A program made the translations under genes and the position numbers. Shown in pieces: positions 28,201 to 34,826 of a DNA stretch of 64,000 bases. Source of the DNA: AV80 sp035536995 (lineage in GTDB: Bacteria > Verrucomicrobiota > Verrucomicrobiia > Chthoniobacterales > UBA10450); contig DATLNB010000072.1 in assembly GCA_035536995.1 (NCBI GenBank), positions 10,962-74,961 on the forward strand, written 5' to 3'. The stretch's first letter is position 1; every line of letters begins with the position of its first letter. Under the pieces are notes generated by a model. It saw nothing but the letters and a program-made list of their open reading frames with translations, was not told the DNA's origin and searched no databases.

Positions 28201-28490
28201 CGCTACGTGGTATCGGTCCGAGCCTGGCCGGGTTGGGTGTCACGGATCCCCTGGCAAACCCGATCCTGGAGCTCCGCAACGGCGACGGCGTTCTGATCCT
28301 CGCAAATAACGATTGGCAGGATAATCCGGTCCAGGCCGCTCAGCTCAGGACGGCGGGCCTTGCGCCCTCCGACGAGCGCGAATCCGGTATTGTGGCGACG
28401 TTGCCACCCGGCCGCTACACCGCGCTGCTTGCGGGTCATAACGATGGGACCGGCATCGGTTTGGTGGAGGTCTACGATCTCGGGCCGTGA
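25245..28490 (+). CDS. Exported beta-propeller protein with Ig-like domains and Thr-Pro linker
   Basis: About 1081 residues. The likely start is GTG at 25245 because it gives a clean signal peptide (MPISLRKISLGVAGLAGSV); the frame upstream runs through the tRNA-end duplicate. A PQQ-like beta-propeller occupies roughly the first 500 residues. Two Ig-like domains follow (TVVAGEPITFTASVSNP and PNPSTPGQSVTFFATV regions), then a linker of about 100 residues of Thr-Pro/Ala-Thr-Pro, then the tandem C-terminal module shared with the 1-21 kb proteins. An AGGAGG lies 21 nt upstream, farther than usual. It forms a pair with the gene at 28560. Probably a surface-displayed binding protein (inference). Confidence 0.82.
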   Translation: MPISLRKISLGVAGLAGSVIVLWAGGRAIDVAPPSGSVPTFAGNAQHTAIYDPPAVNLNIIKWSATIDFNNSGARAHYGAPLITAANTLLTPVKIAGNAFRVDAFDGATGTSKYTLATDYILPIHNWIPVYNPCLTTGAFGTRLYYAGAGGTLFHIDNPDSPGHGAPVREVFYTSTSNYLANKAAYDAAIFINTPLTTDNSGNVYFGFRVQGTAPAPLNTTQSGFARIDPTGNATYVLASTAANDANINYDSHNSAPALSNDGTTVYVVAKSSVNSSGYLLGLDSTTLATKYRVALRDPRNNNPANITDDSTSSPTVAPDNDVYFGILGTPASGFRGFLMRFSADLATEKTPGGFGWDYTPAIVPASMVPSYQGPSRYLLFCKYNNYAYGDGDGINRVALLDPNTTQLDPHSSAQGLVEMREVLTLIGPRPDDDNYSAQFPYAVREWCINTTAVNPATNSIIVPNEDGRVYRWNVATNSFAQSVTLNPGLGQPYVPTVIGPTGTVYTLNGGTLFALGPVDGVEMTVTSSKPDVRTVVAGEPITFTASVSNPASPGATPTGTVTFTALTYQDLNPINTTLVADVPLDANGQASVTTSSLAAGNGYLGNHTITATYSGDGNFNSSSARMVQKVHALASTTTVSSAPNPSTPGQSVTFFATVAGGTPKPTGMVTFFEGTTFLAQVPLSSGIAAFATNSLSLGDHTIRADYHSDTLYASSSGDGTHTVTLVAPTPTPTPTPTPTPTPTPTSTPTPSATPAATPTPSASPPATATPSPTPTATPAATPATTPTPTASPTATPTGTPSQTPTITPSPTPTATPSPGSAAQTVNLSTRMRVDTGDNAGIAGFIITGNAPKRILLRGIGPSLSQSGVPNPLPDPFLELYGTGPTPIAVNDNWRETQEESIKNTGIPPVNDFESAIDVTLSPGSYTAVLRGNNNGAGVALVEVYDLDQASSRLANISTRAFISTGGNIAIAGFILGNANGPTRIALRGIGPSLAGLGVTDPLANPILELRNGDGVLILANNDWQDNPVQAAQLRTAGLAPSDERESGIVATLPPGRYTALLAGHNDGTGIGLVEVYDLGP

Positions 28491-28559
28491 CAAGACTGCG
28501 TCCCAGATATTTCCGCATACAACTTGTTTACATCGGCCAGTCCATTCATAGTCCGCCCC

Positions 28560-31094
28560 GTGTTCAGAGCCCGCGTCTTCCTGTCTTTCATCGTTGTTTT
28601 CGCGGCCACCCTCGCCGTTTTCGCTCAGGCTTCCCGTCGCAACTCGTTGCCGGACGAAGCACTCGAAACGTACCACGACGCCCCCGTCTACGTCTGGCGA
28701 ACCGAGTCTTCGCCTGCGAAAGTGTCGCAGTTCGGTGGGTTCACCAGTTATCAGGTGAACGTGGGCCTGAACGGGCAGAACATCGTGGGCGACGCCGCCA
28801 ATGAACCTTCCATCACGGTCGACCCGACCAATTCCAGCAAGATGTCGATCGGTTGGCGGCAGTTCGACACGGTTAACTCCGACTTTCGCACCGCCGGATG
28901 GGCTTACACGACGAATGGTGGAACGTCCTGGACCTATCCCGGCGCGCTTAGCTCAGTTTTTCGGAGCGACCCGGTCCTGTATTCAACCGATGCCGGCACC
29001 TTCTTTTACCTGAGTCTCGTCGCCGGCTTCCAGTGCGACATCTGGCGATCGCCAAATTCCGGCCAATCCTGGAACCGCCTCGGGCCGGCCGTGGGCGGCG
29101 ATAAGCAATGGTTGACCATCGACAACACGAACAGCACCGGCCGCGGATTTCTCCACCAGTTCTGGAACACTGGCGGCAACAACTATGCCGGCCGCCAATA
29201 CAGCCGGTCGATCGACGGCGGGTTCAACTGGTCGGACCCGATCTTCATTCCGAATGGCCCGTCCTTTGGAACGTTGGACGTGGATACAAATGGAAATCTC
29301 TTTATCGGCGGGATCGCCACCTCCGATTTGCGAATTTGGTGCATCCGTTCGAGCGACGCGAAGAATTCGATGGTGGTTCCGACCTTCGATCAAAGCACGG
29401 AAGTGTACCTTGGCGGCACGCTCGGCTTTAAACAATCGATCAATCCGGAAGGGCTTGTCGGGCAGTTTTTCCTGGCAGTCGATCGCTCGGGAACAAGCAC
29501 CAATAACAATGTTTACATGCTGGGCAGCCTGGTTCCGTCAGAGGGATTGGCAACCGGTAGTGACGTCATGTTCGTCCGGAGCACCGATGGCGGTCAGACC
29601 TTCAGTTTTCCGCGCCGAATCAATGACGATCCCGTCAATCCTAACAAGTGGCATTGGTTCGGAACTTTCGCCGTGGCCCCGAGTGGGCGGATCGATGTCG
29701 TCTGGTACGATACCCGGAACGCCGCGAACAACACCGATTCACAGCTCTTCTATTGTTATAGCTCTGATGGCGGCGTTACCTGGTCTCCAAACGTCGCGGT
29801 AAGCCAACCATTCAATCCTCACCTCGGATATCCTCAACAAAAGAAGCTTGGGGATTACATCACGATGGTTTCGGACAACAGCGCGGGCCACGTGGCCTAC
29901 GCAGCGACATTTAACCAGGAGGAAGACATCTACTACGTGCGCGTCTCGCCTGACTTGGTTCCCGGGGCAACTCCAACGCCAACACCTGTGCCAACAGCTA
30001 CGCCGACGCCCACGCCGACACCGGTACCGACTCCCACCCCGACTCCAACACCTACTCCCACTCCTACCCCCACCCCTTCGCCGGCCGCGTCCCCTACACC
30101 TACACCTACACCTACCCCTACACCTACACCTACACCTACACCTACACCGACACCGACACCGACACCGACGCCCACGCCGACTCCAAGCCCGGAACCATCG
30201 CCATCCCCAACCGCGACACCGGTTCCCACGCCGACTCCGTCAGCCACACCGACGCCTACATCCACTCCTACTCCAAGCCCTACGGCGACACCCACCCCGA
30301 CCCCGGCTCAGGCGATCAATCTTTCCACCCGCATGCGCATCCAATCGGGCGATAATCTCGGTATCGGCGGTTTCATTATTACTGGGACCGCTCCCAAACG
30401 TGTCCTGATCCGCGTGCTCGGCCCTTCGTTGTCCAGCTTCGCGCTGACCGATCTGTTGCCGGACCCGCGCGTCGAGCTGCATGGACCTTCGGGTTTCGCC
30501 ACGATCATGAACGACGATTGGGGCGACGACCCGGTGCAGAAGACGCAGATCGAATCCACCGGCCTCGCGCCGACGAACGAACTCGAATCGGCAATTGATG
30601 TCACGCTCACTCCCGGCAGTTACACCGCGCTCGCCAAGGGCAAAGGCGACGCCTCCGGTCTCGGCGTCGTGGAAGTTTACGATCTCAGCCAGGATGTTCC
30701 CGCACGTCTGGCTAACATAAGCACTCGGGCATTCGCCGGGACTGGCAACAGCATAATCATCGCCGGATTCACCCTGGGCGGTCACAGCGGTCCGGATCGG
30801 GTGGTTGTGCGTGGTCTCGGGCCGAGCCTTAGTTCCGCCGGCGTACCAAATGCCCTCGCGAATCCGCGGCTTGAGCTTCGCAATGCCCAGGGCGTAGTCT
30901 TGATCGCAAACGATAACTGGCAGGACGATCCCGCCCAGAAGGCGGAAATCTCCGCCGCCCAGCTAGCGCCGACGAACGAATCAGAAGCAGCCATTATTCA
31001 AACATTGGGCGCGGGCGCATATACCGCATTGCTTTCCGGGACGAACAACACGACCGGAGTCGGCCTCGTCGAAGTTTACGATTTAGGACCGTAG
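28560..31094 (+). CDS. Exported BNR/sialidase-like propeller protein with Thr-Pro linker
   Basis: About 844 residues from a GTG start chosen for its signal peptide (MFRARVFLSFIVVFAATLAVFAQ); a TTG at 28524 is an alternative. The head (about 50-465) has repeated Asp-box-like motifs such as TNGGTSWTYP, NSGQSWNRL, DGGFNWSDP, DGGQTFSFP and DGGVTWSPN, typical of BNR repeats in sialidase-fold propellers. I do not see a full set of sialidase catalytic residues, so binding rather than hydrolysis is likely. A long Thr-Pro linker encoded by a 6-bp microsatellite follows, then the tandem C-terminal module. It lies 69 bp after the previous gene on the same strand. Confidence 0.82.
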   Translation: MFRARVFLSFIVVFAATLAVFAQASRRNSLPDEALETYHDAPVYVWRTESSPAKVSQFGGFTSYQVNVGLNGQNIVGDAANEPSITVDPTNSSKMSIGWRQFDTVNSDFRTAGWAYTTNGGTSWTYPGALSSVFRSDPVLYSTDAGTFFYLSLVAGFQCDIWRSPNSGQSWNRLGPAVGGDKQWLTIDNTNSTGRGFLHQFWNTGGNNYAGRQYSRSIDGGFNWSDPIFIPNGPSFGTLDVDTNGNLFIGGIATSDLRIWCIRSSDAKNSMVVPTFDQSTEVYLGGTLGFKQSINPEGLVGQFFLAVDRSGTSTNNNVYMLGSLVPSEGLATGSDVMFVRSTDGGQTFSFPRRINDDPVNPNKWHWFGTFAVAPSGRIDVVWYDTRNAANNTDSQLFYCYSSDGGVTWSPNVAVSQPFNPHLGYPQQKKLGDYITMVSDNSAGHVAYAATFNQEEDIYYVRVSPDLVPGATPTPTPVPTATPTPTPTPVPTPTPTPTPTPTPTPTPSPAASPTPTPTPTPTPTPTPTPTPTPTPTPTPTPTPSPEPSPSPTATPVPTPTPSATPTPTSTPTPSPTATPTPTPAQAINLSTRMRIQSGDNLGIGGFIITGTAPKRVLIRVLGPSLSSFALTDLLPDPRVELHGPSGFATIMNDDWGDDPVQKTQIESTGLAPTNELESAIDVTLTPGSYTALAKGKGDASGLGVVEVYDLSQDVPARLANISTRAFAGTGNSIIIAGFTLGGHSGPDRVVVRGLGPSLSSAGVPNALANPRLELRNAQGVVLIANDNWQDDPAQKAEISAAQLAPTNESEAAIIQTLGAGAYTALLSGTNNTTGVGLVEVYDLGP

Positions 31095-31668
31095 CGCCCG
31101 TTGCGCATCCCCGTGGAGGGACGGCCGCTGTCCCGGTTCCTCTTCGCCCGTAAGGCATGCGACCCCCGTCACGGCGACTGAGCGTCGTCGCAACAGCGCA
31201 ATTGCCGAGGGGTCGCTTGGAAAGACGGGCTCTGTCCCGTCCTCTTAGCGCGTAAGGCACTGTTACGGCGACTGAGCGCCGTCGCTACAGCGCCCGGGGG
31301 CGGCTATCATGCGAATTGGAGGGCGTTTCTGTGAAACGCCGTTCATTCCACTGCGCGGCACGTTCCTTTCCTCAGAAGCGCCGCAGGCGCGGCAGATAGA
31401 TCGGCGCGTGGGCGCGGCTGCCGCGAGGTTCACAGCAGCGCCGGAGGCGCGTCAGATTAGAGCCCGGAGTGAGCGGAGCGAACTCCGGGTCATTATCTGC
31501 TCAAGACCTAACCCCCGAATGGGGGTGGCGGAATGCAGGCTCTCGCAATCGCCGGCCGTCGCTACAGCGCAATTGCCGATCGACCCGTCTCGCGCTGCCA
31601 AAGTCAGCCGCTCCGCGGTCTGACCAGCGGCCCGCCAATAGCCAGGAACAACGCGCTCCGGATGCCAC
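31095..31668. repeat. Repeat-rich intergenic region
   Basis: No gene is seen. The stretch is a mosaic of short palindromic elements. Versions of GGCGACTGAGCGTCGTCGCAACAGCGC occur near 31160 and 31265, a hairpin GGCGTTTCTGTGAAACGCC is near 31322, and a related CCGTCGCTACAGCGCAATTGCCG lies near 31555. The genes on either side converge here. Confidence 0.55.
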
Positions 31669-33855
31669 CTATCTCACGTTATAGATCTCAACTAACCCGA
31701 TACCTATCGCGCCGTCCTTTCCGGCCACGATTGCCGTGAACTGCCCGGGCGGTAGTGACAGGAATATCCCGGATTCTCGCGAGTCAGGCAAAGCAAGTCC
31801 GTTGGCATTGAGTTGCGCCGCCTGCGCGGGATCGCTTCCCCAATCGTCATTGACCATTACAACGTTGCCGTTGGCATCGCGCAACGACAGGGTCGGATCG
31901 GGCAGAACCGGCCCAACCCCTCTCTGTCCCAGCGATGGTCCAAGCGCGCGGATCGCGATACGCGTCGCGGTATTGTTTCGGCCGAGTGCAAAACCGCCGA
32001 TCATGACTTCGTTCCCGATCCGGACAAACCCGCGGGTACTGATGTTCGCAAGGTCCGAATCAGCACCTTGAGCGTTATCGTAGATCTCTACTAAACCTAT
32101 CCCGCTGGTTTCGCCCACGCCGCGCAGGACGGCGGTATAGGAACCGGGCGCGAGCGTGGCCAGGATAACCGCTTCCTTGTCATCGGTCGGTTGGAAGACC
32201 GTCCCTTCGAATTGTGAGCGCTGTGGACTCTCTTTCCAGTTGTCGTTGCTGACGATCAGGGTGCCGTCAGACCCGTGCAATTCCAAGAATGGATCGGGCA
32301 GGACAGCCATACCCGGCAGGCCGGAAACCATCAGCGACGGCCCAAGACCGCGCAGGACCACGGCCTTCGGTACGTTACCTCGAACGATGAAACCGCCGAT
32401 CATTACTCTGTCGCCTGTTTCGACCCGCAACCGTGTCGAAATATTGAGCGCCTGAGTCGGGGTGCCGGACGGGGACGGTGTAGGTGTCGGGGTCGGAGTC
32501 GGGGTTGCGGTCGGACTAGGAGTAGGTGTGGGCGTCGGGGTAGGAGTAGATGCAGGGGTGGGTGTTGGAGTTGGTGTCGGTGTTGGAGTTGGTGTTGGGG
32601 TGGGTGTAGGAGTCGGAGTGGGTGTCGGTGCAATCACCACCACCGACTCGTTAGGATCGTTGCACGAATTGGCGACGGATTTGTTCTCGGTGTCCCCGCC
32701 GTAAGTCGCGATAAAACGGTAGGTTCCCGGAGCGTCAGGCACGAACGGACCGGAGTTATACTGCCCGTTGCCCTCGACAGGCACCGAGGCCGAAGCAGCC
32801 GCGGTCCCGCAATTGGTGTCATCCGGACCGAAGACATAAAAAGTGATAAAGCCGCTCGGGTTTAAACCCCCGGAAAGTGTGGCCGTATCTGAGATCGAGC
32901 CGCCCAGGACAATCGAGCCCGATGCCTGCGTGGTCAGCGTGGGCACCGTTGAAATCACCGCGACGCTGGCCTCGTCGCTGTCGTTCTCCGAATTAAAATC
33001 GCGGGACGCAGAGGCCGTAGCAAAATTGGTGTAAACAGTCCCGGAAATGGTGCCGGCGGGAATATGACCGACCAGCTTAAACGTGCTCGTCGTGCCAGCA
33101 GGCAGATTCGATGTGGAGCAGTCGATAGTGCCGCCAGATCCAGCTCTCGGGGTTGAGCACGTCCAGATGGGCCCCGATGTCTGCATTAAGCTGACGAAAG
33201 TCATATCGTCGGGGAGGGTATCGGTGAAGGACGCGTCAGGCGCGGCATCCGGGCCGAGGTTTGAAACCGTGATCGTAAAGCTAACATCCGAGTTCGGCAG
33301 AGATTGATCGGAGTCGGCGGTTTTCATGACTTCGAGGTCGGAATACACCCCGCCCGGAACCGTCGTGTTTGCAAAGGCGGTATTGTTGTCCTCGTTCGGA
33401 TCGCGCGAGCCGAGATCGGGATCCGGCGGCGTGCTAATCTCCGCCACGTTGGTAATGACCGTGCCCGGTTCCACTTCCGGACCGATACGAAAGACAACGG
33501 TGAAGACCTCGTCGGCTCCAACCGCAACGCTGTTCTTGGTGCAGACCAAAGTATTGTTGTTAACCTGAGGATTGGGGTTGGAGCAGGACCAGCCAGCCGG
33601 CGGAGCCACGGAAACAAACGTCATTCCGGCAGGCACCCGGTCAGACAGGGTCGCGACCACAGAAGCGTCGGGACCGTTGTTGATGACGTGAATCATATAG
33701 GGAACGTCCGAGCCGGCGCTCGCCTGGCTTGGACCTGACTTGGTCACCGTAAGATCCGCCTGGGTCTGCTCCTGCGCGTTCGCGGAGGGAACGAGAAACA
33801 GAGCAACGCCGAGGGAAAGAAACGTGACGATGGAGAAACGAAAAATGGGGCTCAT
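31669..33855 (-). CDS. Exported DUF11-type protein with Ig-like domain and Thr-Pro linker
   Basis: About 728 residues from the ATG at 33855, which gives signal peptide MSPIFRFSIVTFLSLGVALF ending SANA; a GTG at 33888 is also in frame. Two DUF11-like beta-sandwich domains follow (DLTVTKSGPSQASAGSDV and DLEVMKTADSDQSLPNSDV starts, about 30-275), then an Ig-like domain (about 285-390). A Thr-Pro linker and the tandem C-terminal module follow. DUF11 domains are common in stalks of surface proteins. It is the seventh carrier of the module in the window and is transcribed towards its two plus-strand relatives. Confidence 0.83.
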   Translation of the reverse strand: MSPIFRFSIVTFLSLGVALFLVPSANAQEQTQADLTVTKSGPSQASAGSDVPYMIHVINNGPDASVVATLSDRVPAGMTFVSVAPPAGWSCSNPNPQVNNNTLVCTKNSVAVGADEVFTVVFRIGPEVEPGTVITNVAEISTPPDPDLGSRDPNEDNNTAFANTTVPGGVYSDLEVMKTADSDQSLPNSDVSFTITVSNLGPDAAPDASFTDTLPDDMTFVSLMQTSGPIWTCSTPRAGSGGTIDCSTSNLPAGTTSTFKLVGHIPAGTISGTVYTNFATASASRDFNSENDSDEASVAVISTVPTLTTQASGSIVLGGSISDTATLSGGLNPSGFITFYVFGPDDTNCGTAAASASVPVEGNGQYNSGPFVPDAPGTYRFIATYGGDTENKSVANSCNDPNESVVVIAPTPTPTPTPTPTPTPTPTPTPTPTPASTPTPTPTPTPSPTATPTPTPTPTPSPSGTPTQALNISTRLRVETGDRVMIGGFIVRGNVPKAVVLRGLGPSLMVSGLPGMAVLPDPFLELHGSDGTLIVSNDNWKESPQRSQFEGTVFQPTDDKEAVILATLAPGSYTAVLRGVGETSGIGLVEIYDNAQGADSDLANISTRGFVRIGNEVMIGGFALGRNNTATRIAIRALGPSLGQRGVGPVLPDPTLSLRDANGNVVMVNDDWGSDPAQAAQLNANGLALPDSRESGIFLSLPPGQFTAIVAGKDGAIGIGLVEIYNVR

Positions 33856-34076
33856 GAATTTGTCCACGTTCGCTCCGACTTTGTGCACCGTCTAGGAAGC
33901 AGAATGATTTTACTAAAGCCTCCACCGCCAGATGCACGCCGGTCCCCGAATCAGGCCTTCACTCAGCTCGCCGGGTCGGTCGTCGCTCTGCGGTGGCGAT
34001 CCCGCTCTGTTCGCCCTAGGTGAATCAGTCTCCGCGGCCATAATCACGGCGACAGAGCGCCGTCGCTACTGCGGCT

Positions 34077-34147
34077 CTAGCCGGGATCGGTCATGCCGGC
34101 AGAATTGAACGCGCCCCTTTGGCCGGGATCACCGATCCCGGCTACAG
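34077..34147. repeat. Palindromic repeat (TAGCCGGGATC family)
   Basis: The left arm (34077-34100) and right arm (34121-34147, ending GGCTACAG) are imperfect inverted copies. They are the same element that sits in frame inside the ABC-F gene at 22101-22173. This copy is non-coding, just downstream of the small CWRC-protein gene. Confidence 0.7.
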
Positions 34148-34151
34148 CTAG

Positions 34152-34355
34152 CTATGCTGTGTAAACCAATTCCCCGCAGCGCCAGCAGGTAAACCATTCC
34201 CAATTCGGCTCGACGTAATTGGACGCGCCGTCGTTCCAGCACGTGTAGATCATCCGTTTCGCGCGCGGCGTCGCTTCGCCCGGGTCGGTGTCGTCTTTTT
34301 CCAGTCCGGTCCCGCCCGGTTTGGTTGGCTTGCGGCCTGTTTTTTCCTCCGCCAT
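34152..34355 (-). CDS. Small CWRC protein A (tandem paralogue)
   Basis: A 67-residue protein starting MAEEKTGRKP. The start is set by an AAGGGAA ribosome site just before the ATG; the longer frame to 34400 adds only non-coding sequence. A polar Gly/Lys/Asp-rich first half is followed by a conserved C-terminal block: YTCWNDGASNY, then PNWEWFTCWRCG. Three cysteines are arranged C-x19-C-x2-C, like one zinc knuckle plus a lone ligand. It is nearly collinear with the protein at 34448-34645, and the C-terminal half is better conserved than the middle. Its partner is an ABC exporter upstream. It could be a metal-binding microprotein or an exported peptide precursor; I recognise no family. Confidence 0.78.
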   Translation of the reverse strand: MAEEKTGRKPTKPGGTGLEKDDTDPGEATPRAKRMIYTCWNDGASNYVEPNWEWFTCWRCGELVYTA

Positions 34356-34406
34356 ATCCGTTCCCTTGTCTGGACCCGATGGGAGCCGGGGCCCAGGCAA
34401 GGAAGC

Positions 34407-34425
34407 GCAGGGATTGGAACCCTGC
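34407..34425. terminator. Hairpin between the two CWRC genes
   Basis: GCAGGG and CCCTGC pair around a 7-nt loop, downstream of the 34448-34645 gene on its own strand. No T-run follows, so termination is uncertain. Read on the minus strand it also resembles a tRNA T-arm (CAGGG TTCCAAT CCCTG). Confidence 0.35.
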
Positions 34426-34447
34426 CCCTCCCGTTACCTGAAAATGC

Positions 34448-34645
34448 TTAGGTGTAGTTCAGGGCACCGCAACGCCAGCACGTGAACCACTTCCAGCTTG
34501 GGTCGATGTAGTTCCCGGCGCCGTCATTGAAGCACGTGTAAAGCGACTGTCGCGAACGACCGCCGGCCTCACTAGCATCCGCGCCCTTTTCGACGCCACT
34601 GCCACCCTGATCATCCGGCTTCTTACCTGTTTTTTCGTCAGCCAT
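34448..34645 (-). CDS. Small CWRC protein B (tandem paralogue)
   Basis: A 65-residue paralogue of the neighbouring protein, starting MADEKTGKKP with an AGGAAA ribosome site nine bases upstream. Shared features are the EKTG N-terminus, a GGSGVEK motif, then YTCFNDGAGNY and PSWKWFTCWRCG at the C-terminus, with the same C-x19-C-x2-C spacing. An Ala-Gly-Gly occurs before the conserved block, so a leader/core division is conceivable, but this is inference. It lies 181 bp downstream of the ABC exporter gene on the same strand and 92 bp upstream of its paralogue. Confidence 0.8.
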   Translation of the reverse strand: MADEKTGKKPDDQGGSGVEKGADASEAGGRSRQSLYTCFNDGAGNYIDPSWKWFTCWRCGALNYT

Positions 34646-34826
34646 AACTAACTTTCCTTTCGTTTCTGTTGTTGCTTTTTACTCGCCGTCACATCACTCG
34701 ATGCAGCAGCAAATCGTTTTCCTGGCGGTCAAAGAACCTGCTTCCCTGTTTGTCTCGCCACCTTGTTAAGACTTGGCCGGCTCCGCTTCTTGCGAAATAT
34801 TTCCCGGCAACTCAAAATCTCCCAAA

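Noticed and set aside
30001..30300. Long Gly/Val-rich minus-strand frames opposite the Thr-Pro linkers
   Set aside because: They are the reverse translation of the CCTACA microsatellite, a composition artefact.
34356..34447. Possible tRNA gene between the two CWRC genes (T-arm-like sequence on the minus strand)
   Set aside because: Only a T-arm-like hairpin is present; no acceptor, D or anticodon arm can be built around it.
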